A DNA stretch of 64,000 bases, taken from the NCBI RefSeq assembly GCF_014648915.1, contig NZ_BMSA01000014.1, forward strand, positions 62,001 to 126,000. Direction: 5' to 3'. A program made the translations under genes and the position numbers. Source of the DNA: Streptomyces phaeofaciens. GTDB taxonomy: Bacteria > Actinomycetota > Actinomycetes > Streptomycetales > Streptomycetaceae. Shown in pieces: positions 1-9,082 of this stretch. Each line of letters starts with the position of its first letter. Positions within the stretch are counted from its first letter, which is position 1. The notes beneath the pieces are model-generated. The model was not told the origin of the DNA. It made no database searches and saw only the letters and a program-made list of their open reading frames with translations.

Positions 1-2
1 GA

Positions 3-1598
3 TCATGCAAAGCCTGTGCCGCGGAGCTCTCCCTTCACCACCTTCCCACTCGCGTTCCTCGGCAGCTCGCCCAGGAACTCCACCGCCCGCGGCACCTTGT
101 AGTTCGCCATTTCGCGCCGCGCCCAGGCGATCAGATCGTCCGCGGTGAGCACCGAGCCGCCCCGCCGCACCACGTACGCCTTGCCCACCTCGCCGAGCCG
201 GGCGTCCGGGACGCCGACGACGGCGACGTCCATGACGTCGGGGTGCAGGCCGAGCAGCTGCTCTATCTCCGCCGGGTAGGCGTTGAAGCCGCCGACGATG
301 TACATGTCCTTGATCCGGTCGGTGATCCGCAGATTGCCCGCGCCGTCCAGCACCCCGACGTCGCCGGTGCGCAGCCAGCCGTCCGCCGTGCGTACCTCGG
401 CCGTGGCCGCCTCGTCCTCGTAGTAGCCGCGCATCACGTTGAAGCCGCGGACCAGCACCTCGCCGGGCTCGCCGGGGGGCGCCGCCACCCGCACCTCGAC
501 CCCGGGGATCGCGCGGCCCGAGGTGTGCGCGATCACCGACGGGTCGTCGCCGCGCCGGCACATCGTGACGATGCCGCTCGCCTCCGAGAGGCCGTACGCC
601 GTGAGGACCGTGGCCACGCCCAGCTCGCCGCGCAGCCGCTCGACGAGCCGCAGCGGGACGACGGCCGCGCCGGTCACCACCAGCCGCAGTGCCGACAGGT
701 CGTGGGCGTCGCGCGAGGCGTGGTCGAGGAGGGACTGGTGCAGGGTCGGCGGGCCGGGCAGCACGGACACCCGTTCCGCCGCCAGGTTCGCCAGGACCGT
801 GTCCACGTTGAACACCGGCTGCGGGATCATCGTCGCGCCCCGCATCAGACAGGCGATCACGCCGGCCTTGTAGCCGAAGGTGTGGAAGAAGGGGTTCACG
901 ATCAGATAGCGGTCCCCCCGCTCCAGGCCCGCCAGATCGCTCCAGATCTCGTAGCCCCGCAGGGTCTGCGCGTGGGTGATCACCGCACCCTTGGGCCGGC
1001 CCGTCGTGCCGGAGGTGAAGACGATGTCCGACGGCCAGTCCGCGCGGACCTCGTCCGCCCGCGCCCGGACCTCCGCCCCGCCCACGCCCTCCCCGCTCGC
1101 CAGGAAGTCCTTCCAGGTGCGGAAGTCCGCGGGGGCGTCGTCGGAGAGGACGACCACCTGCTCCAGCGCCGGCAGCCCGGGCAGCGGGCCGCCGGCCCCC
1201 ACGGCGCCCTCCCCGGCCGCCCGCCGCAGCGAGGCCACGTACGACGTGCCGAGGAAGGTGCCGGTCACGAAGAGCAGCCCGGCCCCGCTGCGGCGCAGCA
1301 CGTCCGCGGCCTCCGTCCCCTTGAACCGGGTGTTGAGCGGCACCAGCACCGCGCCCGCCGAGACCGCGCCGAGCGCCGCGACCATCCAGTCCAGCGAGTT
1401 CGGCGCCCAGATGCCCACCCGGTCGCCGGGCACGACCCCGTTCGCCAGGCACGCGGCCGCCGCGCGCTCGACGCGGGCGCCGAGTTCGGCGTACGAGATC
1501 CTCGTGCGGCCCTCCACCACCGCCTCGGTGTCCGCGTACCGCGTCGCGGCCCAGCGGACCAGACCCGGGATGCTCTCCCACTCCATCTCTGCGCCCAC
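3..1598 (-). CDS. AMP-forming acyl-CoA ligase (FadD3-like)
   Basis: An ANL-superfamily ligase of 531 residues that would activate a carboxylic acid to its CoA thioester with ATP. The P-loop-like A3 motif is visible as FTSGTTGRPKGA near residue 195, followed by the A5 motif YGLSEASG, the A7/A8 block WLRTGDVG plus DRIKDMYIVGG, and the C-terminal Lys in NASGKVVK. The GTG start at 1598 has GGGAGG 6 nt upstream, whereas the internal ATG at 1586 has none. It is divergent from the Ltp-DUF35-crotonase operon and shares its tandem operators. By resemblance to steroid-ring-remnant ligases (FadD3) it may activate a cyclic acid; the substrate is inference. Confidence 0.85.
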   Translation of the reverse strand: MGAEMEWESIPGLVRWAATRYADTEAVVEGRTRISYAELGARVERAAAACLANGVVPGDRVGIWAPNSLDWMVAALGAVSAGAVLVPLNTRFKGTEAADVLRRSGAGLLFVTGTFLGTSYVASLRRAAGEGAVGAGGPLPGLPALEQVVVLSDDAPADFRTWKDFLASGEGVGGAEVRARADEVRADWPSDIVFTSGTTGRPKGAVITHAQTLRGYEIWSDLAGLERGDRYLIVNPFFHTFGYKAGVIACLMRGATMIPQPVFNVDTVLANLAAERVSVLPGPPTLHQSLLDHASRDAHDLSALRLVVTGAAVVPLRLVERLRGELGVATVLTAYGLSEASGIVTMCRRGDDPSVIAHTSGRAIPGVEVRVAAPPGEPGEVLVRGFNVMRGYYEDEAATAEVRTADGWLRTGDVGVLDGAGNLRITDRIKDMYIVGGFNAYPAEIEQLLGLHPDVMDVAVVGVPDARLGEVGKAYVVRRGGSVLTADDLIAWARREMANYKVPRAVEFLGELPRNASGKVVKGELRGTGFA

Positions 1599-1629
1599 CG
1601 CACGCCTCCCACCACGACGAACCCAGGAG

Positions 1630-1671
1630 CTGACTACCCGTCAGATTAGCGGTAGCCTGACGACCTGTCAG
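1630..1671. promoter_or_regulatory. Tandem CTGAC-N5-GTCAG operators in divergent promoter
   Basis: Two perfect 5-bp-arm inverted repeats with 5-nt spacers lie at 1630-1644 (spacer TACCC) and 1657-1671 (spacer GACCT), centres 27 bp apart, between the divergent ligase and Ltp genes. The same 15-bp element recurs at six other promoters in the window, so it is read as a common repressor site. It differs from the KstR and KstR2 consensus sequences of mycobacterial steroid regulons. Confidence 0.8.
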
Positions 1672-1702
1672 CTCGCTCGTCCGTCTCGGAGGTGTGCGCA
1701 CG

Positions 1703-2860
1703 GTGACCGAAGGACCAGGCATCAAGGACGCCACCGCGATCGTCGGAATCGGCCAGACCGCCTTCGCCCGCCACCTTCCCGAGGACGAGCGGACACTCGC
1801 CTGCCGGGCCGTCCTCGCCGCCCTCGACGACGCCGGGATCGCGCCCGGCGAGGTGGACGCGCTCGCCTCCTACACGATGGAGGAGACCGACGAGGTGGAG
1901 CTGGCCAAGGCCGTCGGCTTCGGGGACCTCACCTTCTTCAGCAAGGTCGGCTTCGGGGGCGGCGGTTCCTGCGCGACCGTGGCCCACCTGGCCGGCGCGA
2001 TCGCCGCCGGGCAGGCCACGGTGGGGGTCGCCTGGCGGTCCCGCAAGCGCGGCAGCGGCCCCCGCCCGTGGACGAACACCTCCGTCCAGCTCCCCACCCC
2101 GGCCCAGTGGACCCGCCCCTTCGGCCTGCTGCGGCCCGCCGACGAGATAGCCATGCTGGCCCGCCGCTACCTCCACGAGTACGGCGCCACCCGCGACCAC
2201 CTCTTCAACGTCGCCCTCGCCTGCCGCAACCGGGCCAACCAGAACCCGGCCGCGATCATGTACGAACGCCCGCTCACCCGCGAGATGTACATGACCTCCC
2301 GCTGGATCAGCGAGCCGCTCTGCCTCTACGACAACTGCCTGGAGACGGACGGCGCGCTGGCCTGCGTGATCGTCTCCCGTGAACGCGCCCGCGACTGCCG
2401 CCACCGGCCCGTGTACGTGCACTCCGCCGCCCAGGGACTGCCCGCCCAGCACCACGGCATGGTCAACTACTGGAACGACGACCCCCTCACCGGACCGGCC
2501 TGGGCGGCGGCCCGGCACCTGTGGAAGCACGCCGACCTCACCCCCTCGGACGTCGACGTCGCCCAGATCTACGACGCGTTCACCCCGCTCGTGCCGCTCT
2601 CCCTGGAGGGCTACGGCTTCTGCGGCCGGGGCGAGGGCGGTGCCTTCACCGAGGGCGGCGCCCTGGAGATCGGCGGCCGACTGCCGGTGAACACCGGCGG
2701 CGGCGGGCTCAGCGAGGCCTACGTCCACGGCTTCAACCTGATCAACGAAGGCGTCAAGCAGCTGCGCGGCACCAGCACCGCCCAGGTGCCGGGCGCCGCC
2801 ACCTGCCTCGTCACCGCCGGCGAAGGCGTCCCCACCTCCGCCCTGCTGCTGAGGAGCTGA
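1703..2860 (+). CDS. Lipid-transfer-protein/SCP-x type thiolase (Ltp)
   Basis: A thiolase-fold protein of about 385 residues. It begins DATAIVGIGQT, keeps a cysteine in the nucleophile position (GGGGSCATV), and has the family block QIYDAFTPLVPL and a late GGGG segment (NTGGGGLSEA). Ltp proteins act as thiolases or, with a DUF35 partner, as retro-aldolases that shorten branched side chains of steroid CoA esters. The GTG at 1703 is preferred because CGGAGG (1687-1692) sits at proper distance; the in-frame GTG at 1694 is only 1 nt from it. The gene is first in a three-gene operon with a DUF35 protein (3-nt gap) and a crotonase, which supports an aldolase or thiolase complex. Confidence 0.85.
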   Translation: MTEGPGIKDATAIVGIGQTAFARHLPEDERTLACRAVLAALDDAGIAPGEVDALASYTMEETDEVELAKAVGFGDLTFFSKVGFGGGGSCATVAHLAGAIAAGQATVGVAWRSRKRGSGPRPWTNTSVQLPTPAQWTRPFGLLRPADEIAMLARRYLHEYGATRDHLFNVALACRNRANQNPAAIMYERPLTREMYMTSRWISEPLCLYDNCLETDGALACVIVSRERARDCRHRPVYVHSAAQGLPAQHHGMVNYWNDDPLTGPAWAAARHLWKHADLTPSDVDVAQIYDAFTPLVPLSLEGYGFCGRGEGGAFTEGGALEIGGRLPVNTGGGGLSEAYVHGFNLINEGVKQLRGTSTAQVPGAATCLVTAGEGVPTSALLLRS

Positions 2861-2863
2861 CCC

Positions 2864-3280
2864 GTGCTGACCCCCGTCACCGACGCCGACGGCGCCCCCT
2901 TCTGGCGGTACGCCGCCCAGGGCGAACTCCGCGTCCAGACCTGCTCCGACTGCGAGGAGCCCCGCTTCCCGCCCCGCCCCTGCTGCCCGCGCTGCCGGTC
3001 CTTCGCCATCGAGTGGCGGCGGACCTCGGGCCGGGGCCGGATCTGGTCCTACGTCGTCCCGCACCCGCCTCTGCTCCCCGACTACGCCGCCCAGGCGCCG
3101 TACAACGTGATCGTCGTGGAACTCGCCGACGCGCCCCGGATCCGGCTCGTGGGGAACCTGGTCAGTCACGCGGGCGCCCGGCTCGACTCCCTCCCGGCCG
3201 ACCGGATCCGGATCGGCGCCCGCGTCCAGGCCGTCTTCACCGAGGACGGGCTGCCGCAGTGGGTCCTGGAGCGGCCGTGA
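2864..3280 (+). CDS. DUF35 Zn-ribbon/OB-fold acyl-CoA-binding protein
   Basis: A small protein (138 aa) with an N-terminal rubredoxin-like zinc ribbon (two cysteine pairs, CSDC and CCPRC, about residues 26-45) followed by an OB-fold. Such proteins bind acyl-CoA and form complexes with Ltp thiolases or MaoC hydratases, as in the ChsH2-Ltp2 aldolase. It starts with GTG 3 nt after the Ltp stop and its TGA overlaps the GTG of the next gene, so the three are translationally coupled. The role as partner of the upstream Ltp is inferred from this arrangement. Confidence 0.85.
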   Translation: MLTPVTDADGAPFWRYAAQGELRVQTCSDCEEPRFPPRPCCPRCRSFAIEWRRTSGRGRIWSYVVPHPPLLPDYAAQAPYNVIVVELADAPRIRLVGNLVSHAGARLDSLPADRIRIGARVQAVFTEDGLPQWVLERP

Positions 3281-4050
3281 GCGTGCGTCTGGACACCGAC
3301 AAGGACACCGGCGTCGCCGTCGTCACCCTCGACCGGCCCGCCCGGCTCAACGCCGTCGACCTCGCCATGGCCGGTGAACTGCGGGAGATCTGGCGGGCGT
3401 TGCGCTTCGACGACACCGCACGGGCGATCGTGCTCACCGGGGCGGGCGGGCGGGCCTTCAGCACCGGACTGGACCGGGACGCCGTGGTCCCGCAGCCCGG
3501 GTCCCCGTACATGCAGGACGATCCGCTGCTCACCGTCGGACCGAAGGCGAACGACCTCTGGAAGCCGGTCGTCGCCGCCGTGGAGGGGATGGCCTGCGGG
3601 GGCGCCTTCTACCTGCTCGGGGAGTGCGAGTTCGTCGTCGCCGGCACCGGGGCCGTGTTCTTCGACCCGCACACCACCTACGGCATGGTCAGCGCGTACG
3701 AGTCGGTGCTGATGGCCCAGCGGATGCCGTACGGGGAGGTCGCCCGGATGATGCTCATGGGCACCGCCGAGCGGATCTCGGCCCGGCGGGCGTACGAGAT
3801 CGGACTGGTCTCCGAACTCACCGAGGCGGGCGGCGCGGTGACCGCCGCCACCGCCTGCGCGGCCGTCGTCGCCGGGTACCCGCCCACGGGCGTCCAGGGC
3901 ACCGTACGGGCCCTGTGGGCGGCGAAGGAGGCGGCGCGGGCGGCGGCCTACGCCCAGGCGCCGCATCTCATCGCGCTCGGCAACCTGCCCACGGCGGAAC
4001 AGGCGCGGCTGTTCACCGGACGCCCGGCGAACGAACCCCGGATCCGCTAG
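3277..4050 (+). CDS. Enoyl-CoA hydratase/isomerase (crotonase) family
   Basis: A crotonase-fold protein of 257 residues starting with VSVRLDTDKD. The motifs TLDRPARLNAVD, FSTGLDRDAV and the oxyanion-hole segment AAVEGMACGGAFYLL are present. The region after it, DPHTTYGMVSAYES, is divergent from classical hydratases, so hydration, isomerisation or hydrolysis cannot be chosen. The GTG start overlaps the DUF35 stop (GTGA). Its stop codon TAG lies inside the left terminus (CTAG) of a hairpin repeat element, so the C-terminus may have been reset by that insertion. Confidence 0.85.
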   Translation: MSVRLDTDKDTGVAVVTLDRPARLNAVDLAMAGELREIWRALRFDDTARAIVLTGAGGRAFSTGLDRDAVVPQPGSPYMQDDPLLTVGPKANDLWKPVVAAVEGMACGGAFYLLGECEFVVAGTGAVFFDPHTTYGMVSAYESVLMAQRMPYGEVARMMLMGTAERISARRAYEIGLVSELTEAGGAVTAATACAAVVAGYPPTGVQGTVRALWAAKEAARAAAYAQAPHLIALGNLPTAEQARLFTGRPANEPRIR

Positions 4051-4212
4051 GGGGTGTCTCGCCGATCAGGCCGGATCAGGGAGCGGGGTCCGGTGCCGTG
4101 CATCGCAAGGCGGAGGAGGGCGTCATGGCGGAGCCATGGCAACCGACGACAACGCCGCGAGGCGCGGTGCCGGACCCCGCGAGCCCGGCATGATCGGCGA
4201 GACATCCCCTAG
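4047..4212. mobile_element. MITE-like inverted-repeat element bounded by CTAG
   Basis: A 166-bp element whose two ends are long imperfect inverted repeats. The left end reads GGGGTGTCTCGCCGATCA; the right end is its complement with one change, followed by further matching blocks such as CGGGGTCCGG. CTAG flanks both outer ends. There is no coding capacity for a transposase. I recognise this sequence type as a repeated Streptomyces intergenic hairpin, but cannot verify copy number. It may also act as a strong terminator between the convergent genes at 3277 and 4222. Confidence 0.65.
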
Positions 4213-4221
4213 GACCGGTGG

Positions 4222-4764
4222 TCACGCGGATTTGGCCACCGGCTCCACTTCGCAGTGGTCCACCTTCGCCGCGTCGGCCGGGTCCAGGTTCACCTGCACC
4301 ATCGTCCAGTCCCGGGCGGCCACCTTCACCTTCATGGTCCGCTCCTCGACGAAGTCGCCGCTCGCGTCCACGAAGTCGACGTGGAGAAGGAAGACGCCTT
4401 CCGTGTCGTTGTAGTTGCTGACGTAGAGCCGGGCGTTCGGGACGTCCGCCGTGGCGCACCGCTCCAGCCTGATGTCGGCGACATCCGTACGCGCGGGCGT
4501 CTGCGCGACGGAACCGCCCCCGCCGGTGTCGGTGGTGTCGATGGTGGCGTCGAGGCCGTAGTCGTGGTCACGCGAGGCCGACGGGCCGCTGCTCGACGGG
4601 CCGCCGCCCGACGACGAGCCGTCGTGGTCCTGGCCGGAGCTGCTGCACCCGCCGTCGTCGCCACTGTCGTGCCCACGGCTCTTGCCCGTGGAGAAGCCGG
4701 TCAGTGCCAGGACCACCAGCACCGACACCGCCGCGAACCTGAGTCTGTTCCCCCGTCGATCCAT
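4222..4764 (-). CDS. Secreted hypothetical protein
   Basis: A protein of 180 residues with a short basic N-terminus (MDRRGNRLRF) and a hydrophobic segment (AAVSVLVVLALTG). A Ser/Gly/Asp-rich low-complexity linker covers residues 28-75, and the folded C-terminal domain has two cysteines (ERC and DHC). No lipobox is evident at the hydrophobic segment; the linker cysteine is too far away. ATG at 4764 is chosen; GTG at 4773 is an alternative. Function unknown. It lies between the hairpin element and afsK. Confidence 0.6.
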   Translation of the reverse strand: MDRRGNRLRFAAVSVLVVLALTGFSTGKSRGHDSGDDGGCSSSGQDHDGSSSGGGPSSSGPSASRDHDYGLDATIDTTDTGGGGSVAQTPARTDVADIRLERCATADVPNARLYVSNYNDTEGVFLLHVDFVDASGDFVEERTMKVKVAARDWTMVQVNLDPADAAKVDHCEVEPVAKSA

Positions 4765-4938
4765 GACCGTCACCCTAGGCAACGCCTGTCACGGCCATGT
4801 CACCACCTGGCCACCGGGCCGCCCCGGGCGTAGCGTCGGGGGTGAGGGTGGCCGTGAGGCCGCTCCCCGTAGTGACGGCCGCCGTCTGGATCCCCTTCCG
4901 TGCACCCGGCACGACGGCCGTCCCGGATCGGCGCGGGG

Positions 4939-7317
4939 TCAGGCGGTGCGCGCCGTGCCCGTGCCCTTCTCCGCGTCCAGCGCGTACACGCAGCGGTCCT
5001 TGCTGCACGCGTACACGACGCCGTCACGGACCACCGGGGAGCCGGTGATCTCGCCGCCGGTCGCCAGCTTCCAGCGCAGCCGGCCGTCGTCGGCCTTGAG
5101 GGTGTAGAGCAGGTGGTCCGAGGAACCGAAGTGGATACGGCCCTCCGCGACCGCCGGGGCGCCCACGATGTCGCCGCCCGCCTGGAAGCGCCACTTGGGC
5201 GTGCCCGTGACCGCGTCCAGGGTGTACAGGCCCTTGCCGCTGCCGACGTGGACATGGCCCGCCGCCACCAGCACCGGGTCGATGGAGGCCCGCGCCTCGG
5301 TCGCGATCCGCCAGCGGTCGCGGCCGTCGACGGCGTCGAGGGCGTACACCGTGCCGAGGTAGTCGGCCAGGTACACGCCGCCGCCGGTCACCGCGGGGCC
5401 CGGGACGAACGCCGGCGGGGACAGGAAGACCGCCGGGGCCTCGAAGTGCCAGCGCACCATGCCGCTCGCCACGTCCACGGCGAGCACCCGGGTGCCGGCC
5501 GAGAGATAGACGTAACCGTCGGGGGCGGGCGTGACACGGACCGGGACGCCACCGCAGGACGCCGCGTCGCCGATGGGGTACGCCCAGCGCTCCTCACCCG
5601 TTCGGGCGTCCAGGGCTCTGAGCCGGGCGTCCTGCCAGACGTAGACCGTGCCGTCGTGCAGCGCGGGACCCGCCTCGGGGGACTCGAAGTCGGTCTGGCA
5701 GCCGGAGATCTCCCACAGCTTCTGGCCGCTGGAGGCCTCCCAGGCCTGGACCCCGCCACCGCGCGTGCCGGTGATGACCGTGCCCCGCTCGGCCTTGAGG
5801 GAGTACACCCAGGCGTCCGTCTGGAGGCGCCACAGATCGGCGCCCTCACGGGCCTCCAGGGCGAAGAGCGTGGGGCCGTCGGAGGCGTGCACCCGGCCGT
5901 CGGCGACCGCCATCGACCAGGCCACGTCCCGCGTCTTGAAGCGGCGCCGGCCGGTGGCCACGTCCAGGGCGTGCACCTCGAAGGAGGTGACGTAGACGAG
6001 GTCGCCCGCGACCGCCGGGGTCCCCCACACGTCGTTGGACATGCGGAAGCGCCACGGACGCCAGCCCGCCGGGGTCTCCGGGGGGCCGCTCTGCGTGGCC
6101 GGGAGGGCGGTGTTGACGCCGTTGGCGCCCTGGCCGATCCGGGTCCAGGAGGCGACCAGGCCGGGCTCGGGCACGGGGGCCTTCACGGCGGCGGTGGCGC
6201 GTACGTCGGCGACGCGCGGGCCGGGCCCGATCGGCACGGCCGCGCCGACCAGCCGGACGGGACCGGTGTCGGGGGCACCGACCACGGCGGGCGCGGGCAC
6301 CGGCGGGGACGGGACGACCGGGTCGTGGGACGGCGGGGGCGGTACGGCCGGGCGGGCCATGCCCACTCCGCCGCCTCCGCCGCCGCTGCGCGGGCTCACG
6401 GGGGCCGGCTTGACCGGCCTCAGGCCGCCGCGGCGGGTCTCGATGAGGGTGACGGCCTTCTCGGGCAGCCACGCCGACGCCGTACCGCTGTCGTCGGAGC
6501 CGGAGCCGAAGAGATGGGGGGCGAGCTGGGCCTGGAGGTCGGCCGGGTTGGGGCGGCCCGTCGCCTCCATCTGCATACAGGACTCGATGAGCGGCCGCAG
6601 CTCGTCCGGCAGGCCCTCCAGGTCAGGGCCCTCGCGCAGCAGCATGAAGACCGTCTCGACCGGGTTGGCGCCGTGGAACGGCGGATGGCCGGTGGCGGCG
6701 AAGACGAGCATCGAGCCGAGCGAGAAGACATCGCTGGCGCCGGTGACGCTCCGGGAGTCCTTGGCCTGTTCGGGGGACATGTAGGCGGGCGTGCCGACAG
6801 CCACGTTCGTCATCGTCAAACGTGTGTTCGAGACGCCGGACGCGATACCGAAGTCGATCACCCGGGGGCCGTCCTCGACGACGAGGACGTTCGACGGCTT
6901 GAGGTCACGGTGGACGAGCCCGGCGCCGTGGATCGACTGGAGCGCCTCCGCGACACCCGCCGCCAGCCAGCGCACCGCCTGGGCCGGCATCGGCCCGCAC
7001 TCGTTCACTATTTCTTCGAGGGAGGGCGCGGGCACATAGGCCGTGGCCAGCCAGGGCACCGCGGCACGCGGATCGGCGTCGACGACCGCGGCCGTGTAGA
7101 AGCCGGAGACCGCCCGGGCCGCCTCCACCTCGCGCGTGAAGCGCACACGGAAGAGCTGGTCCTCGGCCAGCTCGGTGCGGACCGTCTTGATCGCCACGCG
7201 CCGTCCGGACGCCGAGCGTGCCAGATAGACCAGCCCCATGCCGCCGGCACCCAGCCGTCCCAGCACCTCGAACGGCCCGATCCGCCGCGGATCGTGCTGC
7301 GTCAGCTGATCCACCAC
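4939..7317 (-). CDS. afsK: Ser/Thr protein kinase AfsK
   Basis: A 792-residue Hanks-type kinase with a C-terminal PQQ-type beta-propeller, the AfsK architecture (the S. coelicolor protein is about 800 aa). Counting from the GTG at 7317: Gly-rich loop GRLGAGGMG (20-28), catalytic K44 (VAIK), HRD at 136-138, DFG at 155-157, and T168 in the activation loop (TRLTMT), which is the AfsK autophosphorylation site described in S. coelicolor. A Pro-rich linker (about 310-400) precedes repeated units of the AVDVASG or ALDAVDG type. There is no transmembrane segment, so membrane association would be peripheral. GGGGAGG lies about 10 nt before the start. AfsK phosphorylates AfsR to control secondary metabolism, but afsR and afsS are not seen within the 4.9 kb to the left. 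Confidence 0.92.
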   Translation of the reverse strand: MVDQLTQHDPRRIGPFEVLGRLGAGGMGLVYLARSASGRRVAIKTVRTELAEDQLFRVRFTREVEAARAVSGFYTAAVVDADPRAAVPWLATAYVPAPSLEEIVNECGPMPAQAVRWLAAGVAEALQSIHGAGLVHRDLKPSNVLVVEDGPRVIDFGIASGVSNTRLTMTNVAVGTPAYMSPEQAKDSRSVTGASDVFSLGSMLVFAATGHPPFHGANPVETVFMLLREGPDLEGLPDELRPLIESCMQMEATGRPNPADLQAQLAPHLFGSGSDDSGTASAWLPEKAVTLIETRRGGLRPVKPAPVSPRSGGGGGGVGMARPAVPPPPSHDPVVPSPPVPAPAVVGAPDTGPVRLVGAAVPIGPGPRVADVRATAAVKAPVPEPGLVASWTRIGQGANGVNTALPATQSGPPETPAGWRPWRFRMSNDVWGTPAVAGDLVYVTSFEVHALDVATGRRRFKTRDVAWSMAVADGRVHASDGPTLFALEAREGADLWRLQTDAWVYSLKAERGTVITGTRGGGVQAWEASSGQKLWEISGCQTDFESPEAGPALHDGTVYVWQDARLRALDARTGEERWAYPIGDAASCGGVPVRVTPAPDGYVYLSAGTRVLAVDVASGMVRWHFEAPAVFLSPPAFVPGPAVTGGGVYLADYLGTVYALDAVDGRDRWRIATEARASIDPVLVAAGHVHVGSGKGLYTLDAVTGTPKWRFQAGGDIVGAPAVAEGRIHFGSSDHLLYTLKADDGRLRWKLATGGEITGSPVVRDGVVYACSKDRCVYALDAEKGTGTARTA

Positions 7318-7507
7318 TTGCCTGCCACCTCCCCGTACGAGCCCTGTCACCCACTTGTGTACACGGGCCCCGTGCAGCGTCTCACCACCGCACCGCCATG
7401 GCGGCACGCACCCCGATTCTTCCTGGCCGGGCGGCCGGTTGCGAACCCGGGGGCAATCGGGGTGTCTCATTTCATATGCGGGCAATCGTGTACGTCACGC
7501 ACACCGA

Positions 7508-8266
7508 TCAGCGCTGGAGCAGCGCGAACGACGCCCCCTGATTGTCCGTGACGACGGCCACCGTGCCGTACGAGGCGTCGAACGGACCCGCCTGGACCCG
7601 CCCGCCGAGCCGGGTCACCGCCCCGACGGCCGCCTCGCAGTCCTGCACCCCGAAGTGGACGAGGAAGTGCGGCGGCATGACGTCCGCGAAGACGTCCCCG
7701 ACGGGCGCCCGGCCGAAGTCGGGCTCGGCCCCGGGCCCGAAGAGGGCCTCGTGGAAGAGATGGCCGTAGAAGGTGTTGGCGGCCTCGGTGTCCCGGGCGT
7801 ACAGCTGCGCCCAGGCGAAGGTGCCGGGGGTGTGGCGGATGCCGAAGCCGGAGTGTCCGCCGGGGGGCGGGCCCGCCTGCCAGAGGCCGAAGACGGCCCC
7901 CTCGGGGTCGGCGGCGAGGGCGGCGGTGCCCAGGCCGTCCACCGGGAACGGGGCCATCACCACCTGCCCGCCGGCCGCCCGGATCCGCCGGGTGGTGGCC
8001 GCCGCGTCCGGGGTGGCGAAGTACACCGTCCAGACGGTGGGCATCCGGCCGTCCGTCTTGTGGGCGAGCGCGGCCACGACCGCCCCGTCCAGCCGGGCCC
8101 ACACCGAGGACGCGGTGGCGTCCTCGAAGGTCCACCCGAAGAGCTCACCGTAGAACCGCCTGCCCGCGTCCACGTCGGGGAGTTGCGCGTCCACCCAGCA
8201 GGGGACGCCCTCGGGGTATCCCGCCGGGTAACCCCCTGTGTACACCGATGCCCTGTTTTCGGCCAT
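7508..8266 (-). CDS. VOC-family (glyoxalase/bleomycin resistance) protein, two domains
   Basis: A 252-residue protein made of two VOC modules. The first begins PCWVDAQLPDVDAGRRFYGE and the second is around HTPGTFAWAQLYARDTEAANTFYG, each with the beta-alpha-beta start typical of this fold. The family includes dioxygenases, isomerases and resistance proteins, so no substrate can be named; it resembles CFP-30B-type actinobacterial proteins. The ATG at 8266 has no obvious Shine-Dalgarno. It is divergent from the TetR gene across a 122-bp spacer. Confidence 0.8.
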   Translation of the reverse strand: MAENRASVYTGGYPAGYPEGVPCWVDAQLPDVDAGRRFYGELFGWTFEDATASSVWARLDGAVVAALAHKTDGRMPTVWTVYFATPDAAATTRRIRAAGGQVVMAPFPVDGLGTAALAADPEGAVFGLWQAGPPPGGHSGFGIRHTPGTFAWAQLYARDTEAANTFYGHLFHEALFGPGAEPDFGRAPVGDVFADVMPPHFLVHFGVQDCEAAVGAVTRLGGRVQAGPFDASYGTVAVVTDNQGASFALLQR

Positions 8267-8388
8267 GCAGCCAAACTAACGGCGGTTCACGCAGCCCGCA
8301 GACCAGGCACACCCGTCTCCGCACCCCCGCGCACCCCATTTGCAGTCGGCCGAATCGCGCTCCGATCACCCCTCGGTAAGCTGACGGC

Positions 8389-9036
8389 ATGACAGGACAA
8401 GTGCGTACCGTCGACGGCCGCGTGGCCGGTCGGCGCGGGCAGGCGACGCGGCAGAAGCTGCTGGACTGCCTCAGCGAGATGCTCAGCTCTTCTCCGTACC
8501 GCGACGTCAAGGTCATCGACGTCGCCCGGAAGGCGGGCACTTCGCCCGCGACCTTCTACCAGTACTTCCCGGACGTCGAGGGCGCCGTCCTGGAGATCGC
8601 CGAGCAAATGGCCGCCGAGGGCGCCGGGTTGACCGAGGTACTGGAAGGCCGGTCCTGGGTCGGCAAGGCCGGCTGGCAGACGGCACAGGAACTCGTCGAC
8701 GGGTTCCTGGAGTTCTGGAAGAGGAACGACGCGATCCTTCGCGTGGTCGACCTCGGCGCGGCCGAGGGCGACAAGCGCTTCTACAAGCTCCGTATGAAGA
8801 TCCTGAACTCGGTGAACAACTCCCTGGTGGACGCGGTCACCGAGCTCCAGGCCAAGGGCAGGGTCGACAAGGACGTGAACCCGGCCGCGATCGCCGGTTC
8901 GCTCGTCGCGATGCTCGCGGCCGTCGCCTCGCACCAGAAGGGCTTCCAGACGTGGGGCGTCAAGCAGGCTGAACTGAAGCCGAACCTGGCGCTGTTGGTG
9001 CACCTGGGCATCACCGGCAAGAAGCCGACGAAGTAG
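8389..9036 (+). CDS. TetR-family transcriptional regulator
   Basis: A 215-residue protein with an N-terminal TetR DNA-binding domain. The HTH lies around residues 38-60 (VIDVARKAGTSPATFYQYF), with a long helical C-terminal ligand domain. It is the only TetR gene within the left 42 kb where the CTGAC-N5-GTCAG operators occur, which makes it a candidate for the factor binding them. However, no copy of that operator lies in its own upstream region, and it sits next to afsK and not next to a catabolic operon. Ligand unknown. Confidence 0.88.
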   Translation: MTGQVRTVDGRVAGRRGQATRQKLLDCLSEMLSSSPYRDVKVIDVARKAGTSPATFYQYFPDVEGAVLEIAEQMAAEGAGLTEVLEGRSWVGKAGWQTAQELVDGFLEFWKRNDAILRVVDLGAAEGDKRFYKLRMKILNSVNNSLVDAVTELQAKGRVDKDVNPAAIAGSLVAMLAAVASHQKGFQTWGVKQAELKPNLALLVHLGITGKKPTK

Positions 9037-9082
9037 CCCGCACACCCGCACACCCCTTTGCTCCCACGCTCAAGTCCTGTCT

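Noticed and set aside
243..1649. A 468-codon ORF antisense to the ligase gene.
   Set aside because: A GC-rich shadow frame: Arg/His/Pro-rich translation with no motif, opposite a clear ANL ligase.
8380..8395. CTGACGGCATGACAG at the TetR start, superficially like the operator.
   Set aside because: The second half is GACAG, not GTCAG, so it is not an inverted repeat. The apparent similarity overlaps the start codon by chance.
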